IMG/VR virus record: IMGVR_UViG_3300008107_001068
Span: 1 to 33,959 of that record
Origin: a virus
Length of the DNA: 33,959 bases
Reading direction: 5' to 3' (one strand)
Of the stretch, positions 1 through 6,540 are shown piece after piece. A program made the position numbers and the translations under genes. Below the pieces are notes generated by a model. The model saw nothing but the letters and a program-made list of their open reading frames with translations, was not told where the DNA came from and ran no database searches. Each line of letters begins with the position of its first letter. The stretch's first letter is position 1.

Positions 1-1029
1 TCCATTTGATGCATAACCGAAAAACTGACCACTGTTACCTGTAACAGTTACAGAAGTAACATTTCCGATAAAATTAACATTACCCAAAACACTCAAATCA
101 TTTTGAATTGTTACGTTGCCTGAAATTGTACCACCAGATGAACTGAAACGTGTGTTTGCAAAATTATATGCCGCTTGTGCAAAAGTATTAGTATTTGCAA
201 TCCAAGTATTCTGCGTATTATTAATTTCACCTTCAGCGTTAGCTTTACCATATGCGGAGGTAGCTAATGCTACTCCAGCGTTTGCTGAGTTAAATGCAGA
301 ACCAGTAAAAGTATTTACAGAAGTGATATTAGTATTCTGTAAATCATTGATTGATTGTAAGTATACTGTATTACTTGATGCGGTATTGGCTTGGTTATAT
401 GCTGCTGCCGCTAGAGTAACTCCTGCATTTGCTGAGTTAAATCCTGACTGTGCAAATGTATTAACACTAGTAACGTTAGTGTTAGTTGTTGTCATCTGCG
501 CCTGTAATGCTACGGTGTTGCCTGAAGCATTATTGGCTTGAGCATAAGAAGCGGTTGCTAGATTTACTCCTGCATTTGCAGAATCAAATGCGGAGCTAGA
601 AAAAGTATTAACCGCAGTAATGTTGGTATTTTGTGAATCGTTAACTGCTTGTAGATATACAGTATTTGACCCTGCGGTATTTGCAGCAGTAAATGCGCCT
701 TGTGCTAATTCTCTAGCAACAGTATCTTCTACACCACCAGTTGCAGTAGAGTTAATTGTGACTGTCTTGGAAATTGTATTTGTTGATATCGTAACATTAT
801 TGCCTGGAACAATATTTAAGATATCTGTTGGTGTTGTAGCAATGATAAGAGAGTTGTTAGCATTAATCGTTGAAAACGTTTTTTGGTTTTCAATTGACTT
901 AATACCAACACCATTCTTATAGAACAGTTTACCGTCAGCATAGTTAATCGCCAACTCACCATGTGCTAGGTTAGCTGGCGTATTACCTGTTTGTCCTGAT
1001 TTTCTTAACTGTATTGTTGTATTTGACAT
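1..1029 (-). CDS. Tail fibre protein, N-terminal part (3' end cut by left edge)
   Basis: An open frame runs from an ATG at 1029 to the left edge without a stop (343 codons visible). The N-terminus (MSNTTIQLRKSGQTG, then NTPANLAHGELAINYADGKL) resembles the N-terminal attachment module of phage fibres of the Mtd type, and the 724-aa fibre at 1653-3827 starts the same way. The middle contains three 49-aa Ala/Asn/Thr repeats of the form NTxxxNTF..SAFxSANAGV.LA..AY.xAN, which probably form a trimeric shaft. The last visible part has the GNVTIQNDL/VLGN pattern of beta-structured fibre stems. The role as a virion fibre is inferred from composition, repeats and position beside the baseplate genes; the receptor-binding tip lies outside the window. 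There is no strong ribosome binding site: the ATG sits three bases beyond the stop of the upstream gene, in TTTTTAATAAATG. Confidence 0.75.
   Translation of the reverse strand, partial: MSNTTIQLRKSGQTGNTPANLAHGELAINYADGKLFYKNGVGIKSIENQKTFSTINANNSLIIATTPTDILNIVPGNNVTISTNTISKTVTINSTATGGVEDTVARELAQGAFTAANTAGSNTVYLQAVNDSQNTNITAVNTFSSSAFDSANAGVNLATASYAQANNASGNTVALQAQMTTTNTNVTSVNTFAQSGFNSANAGVTLAAAAYNQANTASSNTVYLQSINDLQNTNITSVNTFTGSAFNSANAGVALATSAYGKANAEGEINNTQNTWIANTNTFAQAAYNFANTRFSSSGGTISGNVTIQNDLSVLGNVNFIGNVTSVTVTGNSGQFFGYASNG
272..594 (-). repeat. 147-bp tandem direct repeats in fibre shaft
   Basis: Three copies of a block beginning with ACTCC(A/T)GC(G/A)TTTGC on the plus strand start at 272, 419 and 566, an exact spacing of 147 bp (49 codons). 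They encode the repeated SAFNSANAGV.LA unit of the fibre shaft. The copies are diverged but clearly related. Such in-frame tandem repeats can change fibre length by recombination. Confidence 0.8.
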
Positions 1030-1032
1030 TTA

Positions 1033-1611
1033 TTAAAAACTTCCGCCGTCCTTGATGATTTCGTCCGATACTACTAATTCTTCCAATTCTGCACTAACAA
1101 CTACTGTTTGTGCGGCCTTAGCCTCATCAATTTTTTTTCTTTTGGCAGGAGTTAATTTTAAATAGTCAATTTGGTCATTTAGTTCTTTAATTTCAGAACC
1201 ATATTTTCCATGCACACTTGTCAATTCTTCACGGGTCTTATTCAATTCATTTGTAAATGTATCAATATGTTGTAACTGATGCTTTACATTTTCATACTCA
1301 GACTTAATAATTGAAAGATCAGTTATTTGATTTTTTAAATTATTAATCGTATTATTTAATTCATTATTTGCATTTTGAAGTTGCTGAATTTTAGTGTTAT
1401 CATTAGCATTTTTATCTGCTTTTGTATTTTCTAATTCTTTTTTTGAAGATTCAACAGAAATAGTTAATTCTTCAACTTTTGTTTGCAACTCCTTAATAAT
1501 ATTTTCAGTTAATTTTAAATTTGCCTGTAGAGAAATGCTTTTGACGATGCTATCTTGCAAGGTCTTAGACATTACATCCACATAATATTCAATATACTTT
1601 TCCTGACTCAT
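1033..1611 (-). CDS. Coiled-coil virion-associated protein with C-terminal DGGSF tag
   Basis: This 192-aa protein is almost entirely predicted coiled coil from about residue 10 to 150: heptad-like Leu/Ile spacing, many Glu/Lys/Asn, no membrane segment and no signal peptide. A basic patch (TPAKRKKIDEAK) follows, then an acidic tail ending IKDGGSF. The same DGGSF ending occurs in the next upstream gene (1653-3827), and DGGIFT ends the gene at 3858-4121. That points to a shared assembly or docking signal in this fibre cluster. The start is supported by an AGGAG ribosome binding site 7-8 bases before the ATG. I do not recognise a named family. It may be a fibre-associated structural protein or a fibre assembly chaperone. 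The gene lies between two fibre genes that share an N-terminal module. Confidence 0.75.
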   Translation of the reverse strand: MSQEKYIEYYVDVMSKTLQDSIVKSISLQANLKLTENIIKELQTKVEELTISVESSKKELENTKADKNANDNTKIQQLQNANNELNNTINNLKNQITDLSIIKSEYENVKHQLQHIDTFTNELNKTREELTSVHGKYGSEIKELNDQIDYLKLTPAKRKKIDEAKAAQTVVVSAELEELVVSDEIIKDGGSF

Positions 1612-1649
1612 TTCAAACTCCTATCATTTAGAAAATTATATAATCATTG

Positions 1650-1657
1650 TATTTAGA
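1650..1657 (-). promoter_or_regulatory. Weak T4-late-promoter-like box (TCTAAATA)
   Basis: The minus strand reads TCTAAATA, one mismatch from the T4 late consensus TATAAATA, 38 bases before the ATG at 1611. It overlaps the 3' end of the preceding gene. One 8-base near match in AT-rich DNA is weak evidence. Confidence 0.25.
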
Positions 1658-3827
1658 AGCTGCCTCCATCGAGAACATATGAGTAACGAATCTCTTTTGT
1701 ATTTGAATTATAGAATGCAAGTCCATCATAAGTAGCATCTTGTGTTTCTGTATAACGAACTGGATTAACAAAGAATCCTGCTACTGTAGAACTTAGATTT
1801 GATCCAGAAGCATTCAAAATAATACTACCAGCAGCAGCAGTTTCAAAGCCAGCAAATTTACCTATTGAGATAGAATTGATTCCGGCTGCACTTGTATTAC
1901 CTTTAGCAGCTTGTTCACCGATAGCAATAGAAGATGCACCTTGTTGTCCTCCACTATCATAACCTAATGCAATAGCGTATTGTCCTTGTCCCCCACCAGA
2001 AGAATTACCAATCGCAATACCATAAGCACCTTGATTGGTTATACCGGCATTGATACCAATAGCAACAGCAGTTTGACCTTGATTAACGTTACCAGCACCA
2101 TAACCAATTGCAACACCATATGCACCTTGATTATTATAACCAGCAGAATCACCAATTGCAACTGCTTGTAATCCTTGAGTTATTGTACCAGCATTCTGTC
2201 CAAAGGCAACTGCGTCACCCGCAGTATCTTTGATGATTGCACCATTAGCTAACTGTAACCCTGCACCATTATGTACTAATAATCCATCTGTACTTTGAAT
2301 TGATAGTGAGAATGCACCATTAGCAATCGATGTTGGGGTTAGTGCATTATCGCTTGCATAGCTAAATCTTCCATTTGCAGCATCATAGTAAACTAGATTT
2401 GCTGTTGCACTATTTGGTAAATTAGGTACAAAAAGATTCGTACCAACTGTTACAGTACCGTTAGCAGTTGTATTACCACTAAATGTTGTTTGTATGGAGT
2501 CAACAAATATAGTTCCAGTAACACCATAAATTTCACCACCGTTAGGTAATATTAGTTTAGCATCATTGCTAAATGTCCAATAATGAGAATTTGCAGTAAT
2601 ATATGTTTCTTTGGCATTATCACTCACTTGAACATTAGTATTTTCACCACCTAAGAACAATTCAGCATTAGAAGAATCTATTGCACCACCAGCACGAAGG
2701 TGTATGTGATTTGGTGCTGTTGGATCAACAATAATGTATTGATCGTTTACTTCGGGTGCATAGTTGGCACTTGGTACTAAGTAGAGAGTGTTATTACTTA
2801 GATTGCCGTAGATACGATTGGCGACATATAGATTTCTTGATGTTTCTATATCACTATTGACATATAGAAGATTTGTATTAGCACCACCATCGTTGTAAAT
2901 ATCAACTATTGCGGAGTTATCGTTATTCTTTAGTCGTAAACGCTTCGCTGAGTTGATAACTAGGTTATCATCTAATATTGCTCCCGCATCGAAATATGGA
3001 GCATTTGCAAAATATGAAGAACCATTTGCATACAACTGAGAGCCGGACTGAAGTGTTAGAACATTTAGTACGTTAGACGTATTTGCAGTTAAGTTTGCTC
3101 TTAATGTTGCTAGTACAAAGCTATCAGAGAACGGCGTAATAACGTTTGATGTTGGTTCTGTCGTATAGTTATTGAACAGATAGTATTGTTTGTCTTGTGC
3201 ATGACGATAGAAACCAGTATGTCTCTGTACCCCATCATAGTAGTGACCAATAAAACCAATATCAACTACGTCAGAAGTATTGTTTGCAGCAAGTTGAATT
3301 AATGGGTCATCAACTTTAATAGTATCAACATTGATGACGGTTTCTGTGCCAAGAACTGTTAAGTTCCCTGCGATTTGAACGCTAGAATCAATGTACTGTG
3401 TAACAATAGGAGTATTTGCACGGAAAACAGTATTATCTACATTAAACGTTACTGTATTTGCTGTGACTGCTGATGTTAAACCGTCTCCTCCAGCAAAGGC
3501 AAGAGTTTCTGTAAGTAGATTAATTCCATCAGTTCCAGTATCACCAGAAATATTAAGCGTACTTGCAATTGCAGAGGTAGTTACATTGGTAACTAAACCA
3601 TTTGCCGAGATACGCAGGACTGGAATTGCTGTGGTGGAACCGTATTCTCCGGGAGTGATATTAGTGAAATTTTTAAATCCACCAATCTGTAATGCATTTG
3701 TACCATCTGCCGTACCGATAAACAGATTATTAGAGGTGTAAGAATAGGCTAATTCACCTGCCGCCAAGTTCGCCGGAGATGCCGTAGAGAACGAGCGTTT
3801 AATGAGAATTTCGGTATTAGAGGCCAT
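1653..3827 (-). CDS. Large tail fibre with YadA-head-like beta-roll repeats
   Basis: This 724-aa fibre protein has a mosaic build. Residues 1-50 are a fibre attachment module (ANLAAGELAYSY, Mtd-N-like) shared with the gene at 1-1029. Residues about 50-85 carry the TPGEYGSTTAIP unit also present in the fibres at 4506-5231 and 5521-6540. A long Asn/Thr-rich beta-structured stem follows. Residues about 538-676 hold roughly eight repeats of the form AVAIGxxAGxxNQG, which look like the left-handed beta-roll of YadA-type trimeric adhesin heads. The C-terminus ends VLDGGSF. Its likely role is a trimeric receptor-binding fibre. The adhesin resemblance is seen in the motif pattern and the fibre function is inferred. 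The start is supported by AAGGA upstream of the ATG. Confidence 0.8.
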   Translation of the reverse strand: MASNTEILIKRSFSTASPANLAAGELAYSYTSNNLFIGTADGTNALQIGGFKNFTNITPGEYGSTTAIPVLRISANGLVTNVTTSAIASTLNISGDTGTDGINLLTETLAFAGGDGLTSAVTANTVTFNVDNTVFRANTPIVTQYIDSSVQIAGNLTVLGTETVINVDTIKVDDPLIQLAANNTSDVVDIGFIGHYYDGVQRHTGFYRHAQDKQYYLFNNYTTEPTSNVITPFSDSFVLATLRANLTANTSNVLNVLTLQSGSQLYANGSSYFANAPYFDAGAILDDNLVINSAKRLRLKNNDNSAIVDIYNDGGANTNLLYVNSDIETSRNLYVANRIYGNLSNNTLYLVPSANYAPEVNDQYIIVDPTAPNHIHLRAGGAIDSSNAELFLGGENTNVQVSDNAKETYITANSHYWTFSNDAKLILPNGGEIYGVTGTIFVDSIQTTFSGNTTANGTVTVGTNLFVPNLPNSATANLVYYDAANGRFSYASDNALTPTSIANGAFSLSIQSTDGLLVHNGAGLQLANGAIIKDTAGDAVAFGQNAGTITQGLQAVAIGDSAGYNNQGAYGVAIGYGAGNVNQGQTAVAIGINAGITNQGAYGIAIGNSSGGGQGQYAIALGYDSGGQQGASSIAIGEQAAKGNTSAAGINSISIGKFAGFETAAAGSIILNASGSNLSSTVAGFFVNPVRYTETQDATYDGLAFYNSNTKEIRYSYVLDGGSF

Positions 3828-3854
3828 GTTACGTCCTTATTATTGTTATCTTTT

Positions 3855-3862
3855 TATTTATG
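3855..3862 (-). promoter_or_regulatory. Putative T4-type late promoter box (CATAAATA)
   Basis: The minus strand reads CATAAATA, one mismatch from TATAAATA, 27 bases before the start of the 724-aa fibre gene. It overlaps the stop codon of the 87-aa gene. The spacing would allow a short leader containing the AAGGA site. Proof would need transcript start mapping. Confidence 0.4.
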
Positions 3863-4121
3863 TAAATATGCCACCGTCAATAACTGCACTAATTGTGGCT
3901 GAATTAGCAAATACGAGATTACCTGTCATTGTATCACCAGACTTACTTACTTTAGTATTTGCTGTGTTATAGGCTGCTTGAGCTAATGCTAAAGCGGTAT
4001 TCGCTTGAGCCGCAGCATCACTCGCCCCAACAAATGATGCCGTGCTGTAAACCGTTTGCTGGTTTCCTTGATTAACTCTAACACTAATCTGCTGTACGGG
4101 ATTAACAATTACATTTGGCAT
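3858..4121 (-). CDS. Small fibre-related protein with C-terminal DGGIF tag
   Basis: This is an 87-aa protein. Residues 1-30 (MPNVIVNPVQQISVRVNQGN) are beta-like. An Ala-rich heptad-like segment follows (ASDAAAQANTALALAQAAYNTANT), then KSGDTMTGNLVF, a motif widely seen in phage fibre shafts. The end is VIDGGIFT, matching the DGGSF ends of the 192-aa and 724-aa neighbours. It probably forms a short trimeric connector or collar in the fibre apparatus; that is inference from motifs and context. It starts one base beyond the stop of the 115-aa gene, suggesting coupled translation. Confidence 0.7.
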   Translation of the reverse strand: MPNVIVNPVQQISVRVNQGNQQTVYSTASFVGASDAAAQANTALALAQAAYNTANTKVSKSGDTMTGNLVFANSATISAVIDGGIFT

Positions 4122-4122
4122 T

Positions 4123-4470
4123 TTAGTTTCTTGTTACAGATGGTGAAACAAATATTTGACCTTCAAGAACTCTAGTAACTGATCCTGTTGATGTTTCAGT
4201 AATAATTACATCATATACTAGTTTTTGCATAGTGGAAACATTTGACGTTGTTGCCGAGTTTGCAGACAATTGAATAACACCAGAGTTTGCACTATATACA
4301 GTTGCAGTAAAATTAATTGCTACATTTGACGAATAATAAGAATTTCTTGCTTGACTTCTTACTGTAAAGCCTGTAAGATTATAAGGTGCACCAGTATCAT
4401 CAGCAAGAGTCATCTGCGTAGTAAATGTTGTACCTTGTTCTAGAAATAAATCTTGATAACCTGCAGGCAT
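4123..4470 (-). CDS. Small beta-rich structural protein, possibly baseplate-upper-protein-like
   Basis: This 115-aa protein has the layout LEQGTTFTTQMTLADDTGAPYNLTG, then VRSQARNSYYS, then LVYDVIITE and VLEGQIFVSP. The order resembles small beta-sandwich proteins at the base of fibres and the N-terminal domain of BppU-type baseplate upper proteins, in which a linear gain of strands carries a polymer-like DDTG.P.NLTG motif. The similarity is my reading of the pattern and is not confirmed by a search. It would be expected to anchor or cap a fibre. A good ribosome binding site (GAGGA) precedes the ATG. Confidence 0.65.
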   Translation of the reverse strand: MPAGYQDLFLEQGTTFTTQMTLADDTGAPYNLTGFTVRSQARNSYYSSNVAINFTATVYSANSGVIQLSANSATTSNVSTMQKLVYDVIITETSTGSVTRVLEGQIFVSPSVTRN

Positions 4471-4489
4471 ATTTTTCCTCTATGTTTTT

Positions 4490-4497
4490 AATTTATA
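4490..4497 (-). promoter_or_regulatory. Putative T4-type late promoter box (TATAAATT)
   Basis: The minus strand reads TATAAATT, 7 of 8 bases of the T4 late consensus TATAAATA, 19 bases upstream of the ATG at 4470. It lies in the 35-base gap after the 241-aa fibre gene, one of the larger gaps in the cluster. Its sequence and location fit a late promoter for the downstream fibre genes, but the motif is short and the region is AT-rich. Confidence 0.35.
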
Positions 4498-4505
4498 AAA
4501 TATAA

Positions 4506-5231
4506 TTACCAACTCATCACTTCTAGCAAAACGTTAAAATAAGCAAACGAACCTACCGCTGGTGAGGTTCTATTTCCAAGTCTAATTGCAACAGAAGATG
4601 TACCAGTACCTGCTATAAAAGCTTTACCTCCATTAAATACACCAGCAGGAAAGTTAGTACCATCTGAATTGAAACTAGCTGTTAATGAACCACCTTCTAC
4701 TGTATAAAGACCTGTGCTATCGTTGTACCATATTCCAACTAGCCATTCTTTATAAAGTCTTGATTGAGCTGGAGTTACTGGATTACTAGTAGGCCAATAT
4801 GCTCCATGAACTTTTACTCTTACAAAGTTATATGATGCAGAACTATTGATTAAATACGGCCATATATCAATATCTTGAGTTGCTGTTGCCTCAGTAAAAC
4901 TGGCATTAAACATGTCTTGATATAATTTTCCGGCAGCGGTTGTACCAAGCTGAAAAGTAGCAAGACCAGATATGTTACCACCTGTAATATTCACTGAAGC
5001 TGCTGATTGGGTACTTATAGTACCTAAGCCTAAATTGGTTCTAGCTGTCGGCGCATCAGTAGCACCAGTACCACCACCAGAAATCTGCACGGTGCCTACA
5101 GCATTATTTGTTGCTGAAGTAATTCTACCTTGTTGATCTACAGTAAACGAAGGAATTTGTGACGCACCACCATAAGATCCTACTGTAACCGCAGTATTAG
5201 CTAACGTAGAACTTCTAACTCTTGTTATCAT
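4506..5231 (-). CDS. Short tail fibre, paralogue of the 339-aa fibre
   Basis: This 241-aa fibre begins with ITRVRSSTLANTAVTVGSYG then QIPSFTVDQQGRITSATN, a module common in phage side fibres. It has one GGGTGATDAPTARTNLGLGT repeat, the lambda Stf-type tail-fibre repeat. The C-terminal ~130 residues form a distinct globular domain (SRLYKEWLVGIWYNDSTG, FNSDGTNF.AG..NGG) ending in LLEVMSW. The 339-aa fibre at 5521-6540 has the same three-part plan and a clearly homologous C-terminal domain, so the two are duplicates. The C-terminal domain is the likely receptor-binding part (inference). No strong Shine-Dalgarno is visible; a GAAG lies about 13 bases before the ATG. Confidence 0.8.
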   Translation of the reverse strand: MITRVRSSTLANTAVTVGSYGGASQIPSFTVDQQGRITSATNNAVGTVQISGGGTGATDAPTARTNLGLGTISTQSAASVNITGGNISGLATFQLGTTAAGKLYQDMFNASFTEATATQDIDIWPYLINSSASYNFVRVKVHGAYWPTSNPVTPAQSRLYKEWLVGIWYNDSTGLYTVEGGSLTASFNSDGTNFPAGVFNGGKAFIAGTGTSSVAIRLGNRTSPAVGSFAYFNVLLEVMSW

Positions 5232-5239
5232 TTTTTAAT

Positions 5240-5527
5240 TTATTCTTCTACAGGACAATCTTCAAAGATTTTTTGTGCCCTAAAAATTTTATCATCAAGT
5301 TCACTCCATGATACAATAGCTGCAATCGCAGATGCTTGATCATTTAAGTCAACTTGTTCATCAATATCAACCTTGTTTAACACACAATGGCCAGAGTTCT
5401 GAGGATTTATAATTTGTACCTGAACTGATTTACTGTTATGATCAACAAGTATATGTAATTGATAATTTTTATAGGTATGCTGATATATTGACATACCGTT
5501 TGCTTGTAAAATATTGTTATTTACCAT
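5240..5527 (-). CDS. Small protein between two paralogous fibres, function unknown
   Basis: This 95-aa soluble protein has a beta-like first half (YQHTYKNYQLHILVDHNSKSVQVQII), an acidic second half ending FEDCPVEE, and two Cys. It has no transmembrane segment. Its start overlaps the end of the 339-aa fibre by seven bases and its stop lies eight bases before the 241-aa fibre, so it is translated as part of the fibre operon. Small genes placed directly after fibres are often fibre assembly chaperones, and that is a reasonable guess here, but I recognise no family. Confidence 0.65.
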   Translation of the reverse strand: MVNNNILQANGMSIYQHTYKNYQLHILVDHNSKSVQVQIINPQNSGHCVLNKVDIDEQVDLNDQASAIAAIVSWSELDDKIFRAQKIFEDCPVEE

Positions 5528-6540
5528 TTTGTTATCTCGAATAAAGTATAGAAATAAGTTGACGAATCTGCTGCTGGTGATGCTCTATTTGTAAATCTAT
5601 ACACAAGAGAAGTTGTTCCAGCACCTACTATAGCGGCTCTACCAGAATTCCAGGCGCCCGCAGCAAAGTTGGTGCCATCGCTATTAAAAGCAACTAGGTT
5701 TGTACCAAAATCTACTGTATAAACACCTGTACTTTGATTATACCATATTCCAACAGAAAAGTCTTTATAAAGTCTTGATGGGAGTGGATTGACCGGATTA
5801 AAAGCATTTGGAATATATATTCCCTGAGTTTTGATTCTCAACACTGTATAAGAAAAGGAACTAGAGAGTATGTATGAACCTAAATCCACATCTGCCGCTG
5901 GACTACTAGAAAACATACTTGTAGTTGACGCAAATGTTTCATATTCTCCTGTTGTTCCACCATATATCGAAACCGATCCATACAAGTTTGCATCAGAGAA
6001 ACCACTGGTTGAAAAAGTACTAAGTGATGCTATTGCACCTCCTGTGATACTTACTCCTGTACTATTTTGAGTACTCATAGTACCCAAGCCTAAGTTGCTT
6101 CTCGCACCTCCAGCATCAGTAGCTCCTGTACCACCTTTGGCTACAGGAACAGTGTTCTCAACTGCAACGCTACCTAGACCCAAATTAGTTCTAGCTGTTC
6201 CAGCATCAGTAGCACCAGTACCACCTTTGGCTACAGGAACAGTATTTTCAACCGCAACAGTACCTAGACCCAAATTAGTTCTAGCTGTTGCAGCGTCAGA
6301 TGCTCCAGTACCACCATCCGCAACAGCAAGATCAGTAATACCAGTTACCGAACCACCAGTAATATTGACATTACTTGAATTTTGAGTTGCCATAGTACCA
6401 AATAATATAGCAGCATTTGCTGCTGAAGTAATTCTACCTTGACCGTCTACAGCAAATGTAGGAATTTGTGTTGTACTACCATAAGTTCCAGGTGTAACGG
6501 CAGTATTAGCTAATACTAAACTTGTTACTTTCGTTGTCAT
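5521..6540 (-). CDS. Tail fibre with GGTGATDA repeats
   Basis: This 339-aa fibre begins MTTKVTSLVLANTAVTPGTYG then QIPTFAVDGQGRITSAAN. Four GGTGA[TS]DA..ARxNLGLG units lie at about residues 79-160, and the central ones form 30-aa near-identical copies. These are phage tail fibre repeats of the lambda Stf type. A C-terminal globular domain follows (SRLYKDFSVGIWYNQSTG ... FNSDGTNFAAG ... FEITKW), homologous to that of the 241-aa fibre downstream. It likely forms a trimeric fibre with a receptor-binding tip. An AAGGTGA ribosome binding site is present upstream, and the frame overlaps the end of the 891-aa fibre by four bases (ATGA type). Confidence 0.82.
   Translation of the reverse strand: MTTKVTSLVLANTAVTPGTYGSTTQIPTFAVDGQGRITSAANAAILFGTMATQNSSNVNITGGSVTGITDLAVADGGTGASDAATARTNLGLGTVAVENTVPVAKGGTGATDAGTARTNLGLGSVAVENTVPVAKGGTGATDAGGARSNLGLGTMSTQNSTGVSITGGAIASLSTFSTSGFSDANLYGSVSIYGGTTGEYETFASTTSMFSSSPAADVDLGSYILSSSFSYTVLRIKTQGIYIPNAFNPVNPLPSRLYKDFSVGIWYNQSTGVYTVDFGTNLVAFNSDGTNFAAGAWNSGRAAIVGAGTTSLVYRFTNRASPAADSSTYFYTLFEITKW
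6128..6307 (-). repeat. 90-bp near-identical tandem repeat in fibre gene
   Basis: The plus-strand block GTACCACCTTTGGCTACAGG occurs at 6128 and again at 6218, exactly 90 bp apart. TACCTAGACCCAAATTAGTT recurs at 6171 and 6261 with the same period. It encodes the 30-aa VPVAKGGTGATDAG.AR.NLGLG unit. The near identity suggests recent duplication. A related single unit lies near 5023-5080 in the paralogous fibre. Confidence 0.85.

Noticed and set aside
116-922. Open plus-strand frames at 116-541 and 620-922
   Set aside because: They lie opposite the fibre frame at 1-1029 and arise from its Ala/Asn repeats; they have Val/Ala-rich low-complexity products and no ribosome binding sites.
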